Source of the DNA: GCA-2732755 sp965228265
GTDB taxonomy: Bacteria > Planctomycetota > Phycisphaerae > Phycisphaerales > UBA1924
Direction of reading: 5' to 3'
Assembly (NCBI GenBank): GCA_965228265.1
Contig: OZ245804.1
Span: forward strand, 1,116,001-1,180,000
Length of the DNA stretch: 64,000 nt
The notes beneath the pieces are model-generated. The model was not told the origin of the DNA, did no database searches, and worked only from the letters and a program-made list of their open reading frames with translations. Each line of letters begins with the position of its first letter. Within the stretch, counting starts at the first letter, position 1. A program made the position numbers and the translations under genes. This document shows, one piece after another, positions 42,939-51,663 of this stretch.

Positions 42939-43927
42939 GTCGGCCCTTCCTGGGGCGCTTCTGAGGACGACTCGGCCCTGCGCGCCTCCGGGTGAAGCGT
43001 ACGCGGCGCACGCGTGTTCGTCGGCAGGGGCTTGTTATCCGTAAACCAGAGCTCCGCGAGCGAGCCGCGCAGCGTCGGCGGGAGCAGCGCCCGCACGCCC
43101 AGGCGCGCCAGCGACCGACCGATGAGAATCCCCAGCCCGCCGAACACAATCCAGAGCGTGAGGACGACGACGGAGGTGGCGCTGAAGATCTCGTCCTGCG
43201 CGATGCTGACCGCCGGACTCCAGCTGTTGTAGCCGCTGTTCTCGAACGTCCCCGAGAAGGTAAAGAGCGCGACGAACACCGGCGGGATGAGGATGATGAG
43301 GAACGCTGCCGGACGCCTGGCAGACAACAACAGGACAATCCACACGCAGCCGCCGATCAGGAAAACGACCCCGAGCAGGATCCAGATCCCGCGCGTGTTT
43401 CGGGCCACATCCATCACGCGCGTCGTGAGCGTCTCGTCCTGACGCACGGAGCGCCACCAGTCGCGATCCACATAGTTCCAGACATACGGCACCAGCTTGC
43501 CTTCGCTGTCGCGCGTCGGCTGGTTGAACAGAGGCATGCCGCTCAGCGGGGTGTTGCCCAGGGCCTCTTCCTCGTTCACATGCTCTGCCCAGCGCTCGGC
43601 GATCGTGCTCGCGAGCGTGTTGTCGGCGGCCTCGGACATCGCCGCCGTCGTCCCCATCAGGATCATGAACGTTATGAACAGCGCAAACAGACACGCGAGT
43701 GTGTACGACAACGCCACGAACACGCGGATGCGACCGGGCCAGCGGCCAAGCAGCGGATACTCCTGCAACGCCGCGGGCACGCCGCACTCCGGGCACCGGA
43801 CGATCGCCAGCCCATAGTGTGGCTCGCGCACCACGGTCTGCCCGCGCAAGTTGTACGAGCACCCCGCGCAGAGCCGATCGCCCTCGACCGTCGACAGAGG
43901 CTCCTCGGTTCGTTCGTTCTGGCTCAC
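42917..43927 (-). CDS. Zinc-ribbon membrane protein 1
   Basis: 336 residues from GTG at 43927, overlapping the upstream stop by 4 bp (GTGA). N-terminal zinc ribbon CAGCSYNLRG...VRCPECG (about 20-49), then four hydrophobic segments (about 70-95, 185-205, 212-232, 262-285) with a large polar loop between the first two. Its C-terminal 50 residues are polar. The zinc ribbon belongs to a type common in planctomycete membrane proteins. No function is known. Coupled to ndh downstream and a second zinc-ribbon protein upstream. Confidence 0.75.
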   Translation of the reverse strand: MSQNERTEEPLSTVEGDRLCAGCSYNLRGQTVVREPHYGLAIVRCPECGVPAALQEYPLLGRWPGRIRVFVALSYTLACLFALFITFMILMGTTAAMSEAADNTLASTIAERWAEHVNEEEALGNTPLSGMPLFNQPTRDSEGKLVPYVWNYVDRDWWRSVRQDETLTTRVMDVARNTRGIWILLGVVFLIGGCVWIVLLLSARRPAAFLIILIPPVFVALFTFSGTFENSGYNSWSPAVSIAQDEIFSATSVVVLTLWIVFGGLGILIGRSLARLGVRALLPPTLRGSLAELWFTDNKPLPTNTRAPRTLHPEARRAESSSEAPQEGPTCPDRAS

Positions 43928-44658
43928 CCGGTCTGCCTCCGTTGGACGCGTCTGCGTGCCCAGCGCAGCGAACGCCTGAACTTCCGACCCGAGCTCACCG
44001 CGGGCGCTGTCATCCGGTCGATCGGCACACCCAGAGCCGTGGCGCCCCAGCACACCACCAGCGCCTGGAGCCTGCTGGGCCAGAACTTTGCGAGGTCGGA
44101 TTGCATCGCACCCGTGTCCCAGATGGCCATCGGTATCACCACCGGCAGGAATGACACCGCCATCAGCAAGGCTGCCCATGCGGCGACCAGATGCGCCGCC
44201 TTCCAATGCCAGAGCAACCGGCTCAGGAGCACGCCCGAGATCGCCAGGATCATCCCGACCGATCCGATCGCCAGCCAGATCGAAAACAGTTCCTCGATCG
44301 GGGCCTCACGGACCGCGAGGATCGTCGCCGCGAACGGGCCCTTGCCCGAGCGTTCGGCCTGGAGCGACATGAAAATCGCGATGAGCAGCGAGGTCCCCGC
44401 AAAGAGCACCACGCACCCCGTCGAGAGTGCCAGCCGGTTGAATGCGCGATCGAGCCTGCGGAACGCGATCGGGTACGTCCGGAGCCGGTGCTTGCGCCGC
44501 ACACAGGCCCGCCCGCACCCCGGGCAGACGCACACGGGCAGCGCGTAAACCGGATCGGGCGGAGCCGGCACACGCCGAAGCTCCCGACCACAACCTGTGC
44601 AGAGATGCGATTCAAGCACGAAAGGAGCATACGGATTTCGTGGTGCTGCGTTGCTCAT
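43924..44658 (-). CDS. Zinc-ribbon membrane protein 2
   Basis: 244 residues. N-terminal zinc ribbon CTGCGREL ... CVCPGCGRAC (about 20-52), a basic stretch (RRKHRLRTYPIAFRRLDRAF), then four hydrophobic helices between 75 and 215. The C-terminus is very basic (RKFRRSLRWARRRVQRR). Unknown function. It forms a probable operon with zinc-ribbon protein 1 and ndh. Confidence 0.72.
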   Translation of the reverse strand: MSNAAPRNPYAPFVLESHLCTGCGRELRRVPAPPDPVYALPVCVCPGCGRACVRRKHRLRTYPIAFRRLDRAFNRLALSTGCVVLFAGTSLLIAIFMSLQAERSGKGPFAATILAVREAPIEELFSIWLAIGSVGMILAISGVLLSRLLWHWKAAHLVAAWAALLMAVSFLPVVIPMAIWDTGAMQSDLAKFWPSRLQALVVCWGATALGVPIDRMTAPAVSSGRKFRRSLRWARRRVQRRQTG

Positions 44659-44711
44659 GGCAGGATCGTGTTCGGGAATCCGCAGGGCGGCTCTGGTAGA
44701 ATCCGGCTCAT

Positions 44712-44939
44712 ATGTGGAACCCCTTCGCCCGAAAGAAGATCATCGATCGCGGCCGGATGTACCGGCGCACGCACGAGATCTGGCTGACCCACGCCTTCCA
44801 GTCCGGGCGATCCCACCCCAGAATCCCCAAGCGGGAGACCAGCAAGGGGGGGTTCGACCCCATCACCCGTACCGCCGGCGGTCGGCTGTGGGCCAAGCAG
44901 TGGTGGAGCGACGCCTTCAAAGACCGTTCATCCGACTGA
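44712..44939 (+). CDS. Small basic protein of unknown function
   Basis: 75 residues, rich in Arg, Lys and Trp (MWNPFARKKIIDRGRMYRRT; GRLWAKQWWSDAF). No signal or membrane segment, no cysteines. No strong ribosome site. Divergent from the zinc-ribbon operon and 75 bases before the next membrane protein gene. Reading-frame composition looks like that of genuine genes here, but I recognise no family. Confidence 0.55.
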   Translation: MWNPFARKKIIDRGRMYRRTHEIWLTHAFQSGRSHPRIPKRETSKGGFDPITRTAGGRLWAKQWWSDAFKDRSSD

Positions 44940-45014
44940 TTCCAACAGAGCGGGGCGGCCGACATACAACTGAGGGACACCACCAAGCCTCTTCATGCCG
45001 CGGAGCCAGCACGG

Positions 45015-45917
45015 ATGACCGATCAGACCACAGACACCTCGGCCAAACAGACCACCAAGCTCGCGCGGAAGTGGGTCATGAAAATGGCGCTCTTCCTCGT
45101 CCTGCTCTTCGGGTTCGGTCTCTACGGCCTCTACGACGCCACCATGGCCTACCCCAACCGGGGCGAGGACTCCGCCTCCTGGCACCTGCACCAGTACCTC
45201 GCCAAATCCAACGAGGCCAACAGCCTCACGGGCGACCTTGGCATCCCATCGGGCACCACCGCAGCCGAGCACATGGCCGACCTGGAAAGCCGACTCGGTG
45301 AACTCACCCAGTCCGCCGGCGGCACCTCGATCCGCGCACGCGACGACGCCGCCCTCATCGCCAAGTACGCATGGCTCAAGTCGCTCAGCGTGCTCGGACG
45401 CCTGTCCGACGAGCGCGTCGCGTCCGATCTTGCCACCCCGCGCGAGACCTACACCGAACTCAACGAGAAGTGGACCAGCGCCGACCAGCCCAAGCCCTTG
45501 GCCAGCTACGACATCCCCGTGCAGTGGCTCTTTACGATTATCGGCTTCGGCGGCGGGCTCTGGATGCTCATCCACATCCTCGCTGTCGCCTCGAAGAAAT
45601 ACACCTGGGAACCCGCGGCTCTGCGCCTGGGCGTCCCCGGCGGCGCGACCATCGTCCCGGGCGATGTCGAGGTCTTCGACCGACGCAAGTGGGACAAGTT
45701 CCTCGTCTTCCTCAAGATCAAACCCGAGCACCCGCAGATGGGCGGCAAGGAGATCAAGCTCGATCTCTACCAGTACGAGCCGCTCGAGGCGTGGTACGAG
45801 CAGATGCACCGGGCCGCCCGACCGGAAGACTTCGCCGAGGACGACGCGGAGCAGGCCGATGCCGAGCAACAGGATTCCGCAGAATCCGAAGAAGAAACCA
45901 GCGCCACCCAGTCCTGA
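45015..45917 (+). CDS. Two-helix membrane protein of unknown function
   Basis: 300 residues. Membrane helices at about 22-42 (MKMALFLVLLFGFGLYGLYD) and 172-195 (VQWLFTIIGFGGGLWMLIHILAV), enclosing a periplasmic helical domain with ETYTELNEKW. A C-terminal cytoplasmic domain (about 200-275) has YTWEPAALRLGVPGG and VFDRRKWDKFLVFLKIK, then an acidic tail (DDAEQADAEQQDSAESEEE). No family recognised. Followed 24 bases later by a DUF456 gene. Confidence 0.75.
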   Translation: MTDQTTDTSAKQTTKLARKWVMKMALFLVLLFGFGLYGLYDATMAYPNRGEDSASWHLHQYLAKSNEANSLTGDLGIPSGTTAAEHMADLESRLGELTQSAGGTSIRARDDAALIAKYAWLKSLSVLGRLSDERVASDLATPRETYTELNEKWTSADQPKPLASYDIPVQWLFTIIGFGGGLWMLIHILAVASKKYTWEPAALRLGVPGGATIVPGDVEVFDRRKWDKFLVFLKIKPEHPQMGGKEIKLDLYQYEPLEAWYEQMHRAARPEDFAEDDAEQADAEQQDSAESEEETSATQS

Positions 45918-45941
45918 CCCCGGCGCTTGGGGAGTCCGTCC

Positions 45942-46535
45942 GTGGTCTGGTTCATCGCATCGCTGGTCGCGCTCTGCTCGCTCGCGGGTGTCGTGCTGAC
46001 ACTCCTGACGCTGCCCGGCACGTGGTTCATGCTCCTGATCGCGATCCTGGCCAAGCTCGTTGCCCCTGATATCTACTCGTGGTGGATCGTCGTCATCGCA
46101 GCGGGCTTCGTGCTCGCGGCGGAGATCTCGGATCTCGTCAGCTCAGCCGTCGGCGCCAAGGTCGGGGGCGCGGGCAAGGCGGGCATGACCGGCGCACTCA
46201 TCGGCAGCGTGCTCGGCGCGATCGCCGGCTCGGTCTTCATCCCCATCCCGATCCTGGGCACAATCCTGGGCGGCATCCTCGGGGCCGCGATTCTCGCGGT
46301 CATCATGGAGCGCAACGGCGCCGAGAAAACCTGGCGCGAGTCGGGCAAGGCCGGCGCCGGTGCCGCGGCAGGACGGGTCGCCGCGACCATCATCAAGCTC
46401 GGCATCGCCGTCGCGATGGGCCTGACGCTCACCGTGGCCGCGTTCTGGCCCGCTCAGGCTGATCCAACACCGCTCCCGCCACAGCCAACGCCCGAGGTCG
46501 GCTCCGCCGATATGATCGAGCCGCAGACGCCCTGA
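45942..46535 (+). CDS. DUF456 family membrane protein
   Basis: 197 residues from the GTG at 45942, which has GGGGAG 7 bases upstream. Four or five hydrophobic segments. The family pattern is clear: LLTLPGTWFMLLIAILAKL, then Gly-rich helices (GGAGKAGMTGALIGSVLGAI; PILGTILGGILGAAILAVI). Proline-rich C-terminus. Function of DUF456 is not known. Confidence 0.85.
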   Translation: MVWFIASLVALCSLAGVVLTLLTLPGTWFMLLIAILAKLVAPDIYSWWIVVIAAGFVLAAEISDLVSSAVGAKVGGAGKAGMTGALIGSVLGAIAGSVFIPIPILGTILGGILGAAILAVIMERNGAEKTWRESGKAGAGAAAGRVAATIIKLGIAVAMGLTLTVAAFWPAQADPTPLPPQPTPEVGSADMIEPQTP

Positions 46536-46588
46536 CATGCCCAACACCGGCGGCGGATGACCGCCCTCTCTCGGAGCGATGGATCGCG

Positions 46589-48076
46589 ATGCCAGAGACC
46601 ACCAAAGCCGAAGCGCCCGTGGCTGCAGACCCGAACTACGAAGGCAAGATCAAGCACTTCGTCCTCGATACCAACGTCCTCCTGCACAATCCCAACGCCC
46701 TCTTCGTCTTCGAGGACAACCACGTCGTCATCCCGTACCCCGTGATCGAAGAACTCGACACGATGAAACGCCGCGAGGACGACATCGGCCGCTCCGCACG
46801 CCAGTGCATCCGGCACCTCGACCGCCTGCGCTTCCTCGGCAAGCTCACCGAGGGTGTCAGCTGGGGCGAACTGCCCGCCACGCAGGATTTCAACCCCTCG
46901 TCCTTCCTTGCCAGCGGCCAGGCCGGCACGATCCGTGTCGACGTCACCGACCCCGCGCGTCCGGCCGCCATCGGCAAGGACATGCCCGACAACCACATCA
47001 TCGCCGTCGCCTATGCCCTCAAGCTCGCCGGCGAGCCCGCGGTCTTCGTCTCCAAGGATCTCTCGGCACGCATCAAGAGCGACGCACTCGGCATCAAGAC
47101 CGAAGACTTCGAGAACCAGAAAGTCGACGCCGACCGCCTCTACACGGGCTACTTCGACCTGACCGTCCCGGGCCAGATCATCGACGACCTCTACCACGAC
47201 AAAGAGCTCGATATCGGAAGGCTCGAGCCCTACCTCCAGACCGAGAACGCCGACGGCTCGACCTCCAAACGCGACATCCTCGCCAACCAGTTCGTCCTCC
47301 TCCACGACGAAACCGACGAGAACCACACCGGCATGGCGCGCAGGCTCGCGGGCCGACTCGCCGAGACCGACTCGATCATCCCCATCACCGGGCCACGCAA
47401 GCCCGTCTACGGCATACTCGCGCGCAACGTCCAGCAGACCATGGCCCTCGACCTGCTCCTCGACGACGAGATCCGACTCGTCACGCTCCTTGGAGCCGCG
47501 GGCACCGGCAAGACACTGCTCGCCATCGCCGCGGGCATGGCCAAGGTCTTCCTCGATGACCGCTACGAGAAGCTGCTCGTAGCGCGCCCGATCATGCCCA
47601 TGGGCCGCGACATCGGCTACCTCCCGGGCGACAAGGACGAGAAGCTCTTCGCCTGGATGCAGCCCATCTTCGACAACCTCAGCTACCTCCTCTCGACCCG
47701 GGGCGGGCAGCACGAAGTCCCCGACAGCCACTCCACCGAGCAGCGCATCGAACAGCTCATGGCCGGCGGCCAGCTCGTCCTCGAACCCCTCACCTACATC
47801 CGCGGCCGATCCATTCCGCACCAGTTCATGATCGTCGACGAGGCCCAGAACCTCACGCCACACGAGGTCAAGACCATCATCAGCCGCGTCGGCGAGGGCA
47901 CCAAGATCGTCCTCACGGGCGATATCGGGCAGATCGACAACCCCTACCTCGACAAAGCATCCAACGGCCTCAGCTACGCCGTCGAGCAGATGAAAAACGT
48001 CGGCATCGTCGGCCACGTCACACTCGCCAAGAGCGAACGCTCCGAACTGGCAAGCCTGGCGTCGAAGCTGCTCTGA
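46589..48076 (+). CDS. PhoH-family protein with N-terminal PIN domain
   Basis: 495 residues. The PIN nuclease domain (about 22-180: FVLDTNVLLHNPNALFVF, PVIEELDTMK, DNHIIAVAYAL, FVSKDLSARIK) is fused to a PhoH ATPase (about 265-490: Walker A GAAGTGKTLLA, ARPIMPMGRDIGYLPGD, Walker B MIVDEAQNLTPHEVKTII, TGDIGQID, SERSELA). Such PhoH2 proteins are reported as RNA helicases with RNase activity. All PIN acidic residues expected are visible. Single gene; the hairpin at 48103 follows. Confidence 0.93.
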   Translation: MPETTKAEAPVAADPNYEGKIKHFVLDTNVLLHNPNALFVFEDNHVVIPYPVIEELDTMKRREDDIGRSARQCIRHLDRLRFLGKLTEGVSWGELPATQDFNPSSFLASGQAGTIRVDVTDPARPAAIGKDMPDNHIIAVAYALKLAGEPAVFVSKDLSARIKSDALGIKTEDFENQKVDADRLYTGYFDLTVPGQIIDDLYHDKELDIGRLEPYLQTENADGSTSKRDILANQFVLLHDETDENHTGMARRLAGRLAETDSIIPITGPRKPVYGILARNVQQTMALDLLLDDEIRLVTLLGAAGTGKTLLAIAAGMAKVFLDDRYEKLLVARPIMPMGRDIGYLPGDKDEKLFAWMQPIFDNLSYLLSTRGGQHEVPDSHSTEQRIEQLMAGGQLVLEPLTYIRGRSIPHQFMIVDEAQNLTPHEVKTIISRVGEGTKIVLTGDIGQIDNPYLDKASNGLSYAVEQMKNVGIVGHVTLAKSERSELASLASKLL

Positions 48077-48093
48077 TCACAGAAGCGAGCACC

Positions 48094-48124
48094 AAAAAAC
48101 GAGCCCCCCGCGTGAGCGGGGGGC
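48094..48124 (-). terminator. Terminator between convergent genes
   Basis: Perfect 9-bp stem GCCCCCCGC (48103-48111)/GCGGGGGGC (48116-48124) with a GTGA loop. Read on the minus strand, six T follow the stem (complement of 48094-48099), so it ends the secretion operon that stops at 48161. On the plus strand it lacks a T run. Confidence 0.82.
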
Positions 48125-48160
48125 CTCAAAGATCCATCGATGCGTCAAGCCTCGCGGGGC

Positions 48161-48781
48161 TTACCCACCGAACGCCAGCGCCTGCTCCACCCGGCTGCGC
48201 TCGCGGTCGAAGAACACGCGCCACTCGTTATCCGATTCGAGCAGCAGAGCCGTGCGCAGCATGTCCGCGTACTCGGGCGTCGCGCGGGCCAGTTTGTGGA
48301 GGGCAGCCGCCTTGCCGCGGATCGCCGGCAACCAACGCGGATCGATCTTGAGCGCCTCGTCGAAGTGCTTGATCGAGTCCTCGGCGTACTTCGCCTCGAG
48401 CCAGAGGCGACCCAGACTCGTGTAAGGCTCAGGACGACCGGGCTCAAGCTCGATCGCGCGGTTGAACGCGGCCTGAGCGTCCACGTAGTTCTTCTGCGCC
48501 ATCAGCACGTTGCCGAGGTTGTTCCACGCGCCCGTCTGGTTCGGGAAGATCTGCAGCGACTCGCGGTAGAGCTTGTCGGCCTGCTCGAAGTTGCCCCGCC
48601 GGTACGCCTCGTCGGCCTGGCTCGTCAGCGAGCGGGCACGGTTGATGTCGCCCGAGGCCACAGGCGAGGGCCGAGCCGGCCCGCGCGAGGTGCCCGTGTT
48701 CTGACACCCGCCAGCGATGACCGCGCCGAGGCCGACAACCGCCAGAAGCCCGATACGTCCGGAAAGCCGATTCGTGCTCAC
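48161..48781 (-). CDS. TPR-repeat lipoprotein (PilF-like)
   Basis: 206 residues from GTG at 48781, overlapping the upstream stop (GTGA). Signal peptide with lipobox IAGGC. About three tetratricopeptide repeats between 50 and 150: ADEAYRRGNFEQADKLYRES, AWNNLGNVLMAQKNYVDAQA and YTSLGRLWLEAKYAEDSIKH. TPR lipoproteins of this kind (PilF/PilW) assist outer-membrane secretin assembly. Last gene of the secretion-like operon, which fits that role, though no secretin gene is in the window. Confidence 0.82.
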   Translation of the reverse strand: MSTNRLSGRIGLLAVVGLGAVIAGGCQNTGTSRGPARPSPVASGDINRARSLTSQADEAYRRGNFEQADKLYRESLQIFPNQTGAWNNLGNVLMAQKNYVDAQAAFNRAIELEPGRPEPYTSLGRLWLEAKYAEDSIKHFDEALKIDPRWLPAIRGKAAALHKLARATPEYADMLRTALLLESDNEWRVFFDRERSRVEQALAFGG

Positions 48782-49341
48782 TGCTTCTTCTCCAAACGCG
48801 AGAACTGCACCGTCACATCCCAGCCCCGCTTGTTCGCCGGGGCCCTGAAATCCATGCTGTAGACCCGCATCCCGTCGATGTCCCGCTCCACGGCGTTCGC
48901 CCACCGCAGCACATCCACCGCCGAGACCCCGCGGATCTCTTTGAACCGAAAGATTCTTCGGTGCGTTTCGCCCGTATCTGATTCGCTGCGCTCCGAATCG
49001 TAATTCGGATCGGGGAACTCTGCGTTCTGTGCGGCTCGTTCCAGCAAGGCTACCGGACTTACCAGACGATCCCAGACCTGCACCCCGCCCTGAGAGGCCT
49101 CAGGCGACCGCAGACGCCGCAGCTCGTCCAGCTGAGCCTGGACCCGGTCCTGCGAGAACTGGGCCGACCGCAGCGACCGGAGCGAGCCCTGCCGACCCAT
49201 CCACCCGAGCCCCGCGTACGCGCCGGCCACCAGCAGCACGATGACCGCGAGCACCACGAGCATGCGAGGGCTGTTGCGCCGCTCGGCTGCGCCCGCCTGA
49301 CGCATCATCGCCAGCCTGTCCTGATCGCTTAGCCGCGTCAT
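48778..49341 (-). CDS. GspM/PilO-like inner-membrane protein
   Basis: 187 residues from the ATG at 49341 (ATGA overlap with the gene before). One membrane helix (about 27-48, MLVVLAVIVLLVAGAYAGL), a coiled coil (about 55-80, FSQDRVQAQLDELRRLR), and a C-terminal alpha/beta domain ending in DVTVQFSRLEKKQ. Position right after the L-like gene and layout fit GspM. Sequence alone is too weak for a firm family call. Confidence 0.65.
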   Translation of the reverse strand: MTRLSDQDRLAMMRQAGAAERRNSPRMLVVLAVIVLLVAGAYAGLGWMGRQGSLRSLRSAQFSQDRVQAQLDELRRLRSPEASQGGVQVWDRLVSPVALLERAAQNAEFPDPNYDSERSESDTGETHRRIFRFKEIRGVSAVDVLRWANAVERDIDGMRVYSMDFRAPANKRGWDVTVQFSRLEKKQ

Positions 49342-50927
49342 GATCCCGGCTCCTGGTTCGCGCTGTCCACCCAGTACCCCGTGATGCTCACGCGCGTCTT
49401 GCCGTTGGCCCCCGAACGCATCGAGCCCCGGTTCCAACGCACGAAACCTTCCATGGCGCCGTTCAGGATCGTCGGCGCGGTCTCGGCCTGCTCGGTCGTG
49501 TCCGTGATCAGATCAAGCTGCAGCGCCGGCTGATCGACGACCAGGCGGTTGATCTCCACCCCGCTCATCGCGCTGCCCACCACGAACTGCACATCGTCGA
49601 TCGCCTGCAGCACCGGGTGCACCTCACGCATCGCCGCGCGGGCGCTCTGGTTCTGCTGCGCCTCGCCAAGCATCGACTGCAGCGACATCTCCGGGTACAT
49701 CTGATCCGCCTGGTTGCCAAGCTCGCTCAGGATCAGTGCCCGCGTCTCGTTGCGGATCTTCACCGCCTGCTGCTCGGCCTCGCCCGAGGTCGAACGCAGG
49801 CGATACCCCGCGATCCCCAGCGCCACCGCGCCAAGCGCGATCGCGCCAGCCATCCAGCGGTACATCGCCCGGTGCGTCCGCCCGGGCCTGCCCGCAAGCG
49901 CGTTCACCGTGCCCGCCTTGGCAGGGTCCCGCCGGAGCTTCCCGCCCGGCGTGCGCTCGCTGAGGCGCGACATCGTTGAAAGCACCGGGTCGTCCACGCG
50001 CAGCAGATCCACCGCTGCCCCGGGCCAGATACCCGTCACCGCCTCGCCGAACGCGCCCACGCCCGCCGGCGAGCCCTGCGACTCGTCGATCAGGCAGATC
50101 ACACGCCTCGGCGAACGCCCGAGCTGGGCCGTCCACGCGAGCCAGTCCACCGCGAGTCGCCCCGCGCCGAAGTTCCGCGCCGCGTCATCGCCCGACAGCG
50201 CGCCCTCTTCGAGCAGCGACGAGCCCGCCGCCACAAGCGAGCCCTCGCTCGACCACGTCCACTGCACCCGCCCCGTCTCCTCGACGAGCACGACCGCCGT
50301 GTCGACCTTCGCGCTCGAGACGAGCGGGTCGTCCGAGTCCACACGCTCGCCCGACGGGTCCCAGGCCAGCGCCATCGCCTGCCAGAACGTCACGACACGC
50401 CCGATGTCGATCCGCATCTCGTCCAGCGCGTCCAGCAGCAGCTTCACCGGCAGATCGCTCACACCGATCACAGCAGCCCGGCGGCTCTCGGTCTCCGCCT
50501 TCTTGCGCACCGCGAGCCCCGTCGAGCCGTTGCGCTGCACACCGATCGGCTGCAGACTCGAGCCCGCCGTCGGGACCAAAGCCTCGACCGTGCCCATCGA
50601 CTCGAGCGCGGGCGTCGAGGCCCACTCGCCCCACGTCCCCGAGGGCTTCTGCCGCACCGCAGCCCGCACCACGGAATCATCCTCACTGGGCACATCAAGC
50701 CACGAGCAGACCGAGCCGCGCGGGTCCAGGCAGAGGATCCCGATCCCGCTGCCCGTGTGCGCGTCGAGTCGGCTCCGGAGCCACTCGGCCGCGAACGTCA
50801 CCGCCTGCACGGGCGAGGCCTCGCCCGGCACGCTGTAGCGCTCCTCGCCCGATTCGCCGATCAGGCGCAGGCCCGTGAGCACCTGCCCGCTCGGGTCTCG
50901 CTCGACATAGACAAAGGGTCCGCTCAA
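49338..50927 (-). CDS. GspL/PilM-N-like secretion protein
   Basis: 529 residues, TTG start overlapping the preceding stop (TTGA). The N-terminal 300 residues resemble the actin-like cytoplasmic domain of GspL/PilM (FVYVERDPSGQVLTGLRLIG; VIGVSDLPVKLLLDALDEM; TAVVLVEETGRVQWTW). A basic linker leads to one membrane helix (about 355-375, MAGAIALGAVALGIAGY) and a periplasmic coiled coil and ferredoxin-like domain, as in GspL or a PilM-PilN fusion. It should connect the assembly ATPase to the pseudopilus in the inner membrane. Confidence 0.72.
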   Translation of the reverse strand: MSGPFVYVERDPSGQVLTGLRLIGESGEERYSVPGEASPVQAVTFAAEWLRSRLDAHTGSGIGILCLDPRGSVCSWLDVPSEDDSVVRAAVRQKPSGTWGEWASTPALESMGTVEALVPTAGSSLQPIGVQRNGSTGLAVRKKAETESRRAAVIGVSDLPVKLLLDALDEMRIDIGRVVTFWQAMALAWDPSGERVDSDDPLVSSAKVDTAVVLVEETGRVQWTWSSEGSLVAAGSSLLEEGALSGDDAARNFGAGRLAVDWLAWTAQLGRSPRRVICLIDESQGSPAGVGAFGEAVTGIWPGAAVDLLRVDDPVLSTMSRLSERTPGGKLRRDPAKAGTVNALAGRPGRTHRAMYRWMAGAIALGAVALGIAGYRLRSTSGEAEQQAVKIRNETRALILSELGNQADQMYPEMSLQSMLGEAQQNQSARAAMREVHPVLQAIDDVQFVVGSAMSGVEINRLVVDQPALQLDLITDTTEQAETAPTILNGAMEGFVRWNRGSMRSGANGKTRVSITGYWVDSANQEPGS

Positions 50928-51652
50928 CGCTCCACGCCCCCACGATCCACGCCCCCACGCTCACGCTGACGACGCAGAACCTCCGCGCGACGCTTGTCGA
51001 TGTCCGGGTTGTTGCTCTGGAACTCCTCCCGCTGCGCCCTCGCGTCGGCGGGGGTCATCGCACGCCCCGACGTGTTCGCGTTGCTGCCGATCGGCTGAGC
51101 CGTGGGGGAGCTGACCGAGACCAGCGTCCGCTCGGTCTTGGCCAGCGAGATCTGCTCGCGCATCCCCTCGCGCTCGATCTCGATCTTGTCCGGCTCAACC
51201 GAGATCACCGTCGCGTCATACTCGGGCAGGTACGCGCCCTGCTTCAGCATCCGCTGCGTGCCGTTGATGCTCACGAACGCAAAGTTCGTCTTGGGCTCAA
51301 ACACCCCGCCCAGATACATCCAGCCCCGCGTCTCGGGGGCAGGTTCGGGCTGGGGTACTTGCGCCACATCAGTCCCGCCTGTGTCGGTCGGCTTCTCATC
51401 AGGCTTGACATTGCCCGCTCGGTTGAGCCCGTCGCCGCTCAGGTCGGCGTCGAACTCATACCTCTGCGGCGTGTTCGCGTTCGCCTGGGGTTCCTCGCCC
51501 CCGAAAATCGGGTTGGGGTCCGCCGGCGTGGGTCGCTCGGGAAGGCCCGGCTTGAACATCACCGCGCCGGCAGCCAGCGCGACCATGCAGAGGCCCGCGA
51601 CCTGTGCGATCCGCATCTTCTTCGTCGCCGATGACTTGCTCGTGGCGCTCAC
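50924..51652 (-). CDS. GspC/PilP-like inner-membrane protein
   Basis: 242 residues from GTG at 51652, chosen for the GGAGA site 9 bases upstream. A single N-terminal helix (about 15-33, QVAGLCMVALAAGAVMF), a Pro/Asn-rich linker, and a small beta domain (about 110-190: MYLGGVFEPKTNFAFVSING, MLKQGAYLPEYDATVISVEP, DKIEIEREG) like the HR domain of GspC/PilP, which contacts the secretin. The C-terminus is charged and rich in Arg. Assignment rests on layout and position. Confidence 0.62.
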   Translation of the reverse strand: MSATSKSSATKKMRIAQVAGLCMVALAAGAVMFKPGLPERPTPADPNPIFGGEEPQANANTPQRYEFDADLSGDGLNRAGNVKPDEKPTDTGGTDVAQVPQPEPAPETRGWMYLGGVFEPKTNFAFVSINGTQRMLKQGAYLPEYDATVISVEPDKIEIEREGMREQISLAKTERTLVSVSSPTAQPIGSNANTSGRAMTPADARAQREEFQSNNPDIDKRRAEVLRRQRERGGVDRGGVER

Positions 51653-51663
51653 GCCCGATCTCC

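Noticed and set aside
46454..48016. 520-codon open frame on the minus strand
   Set aside because: Antisense to the PIN-PhoH gene; acidic Val/Asp/Gly composition typical of a reverse frame.
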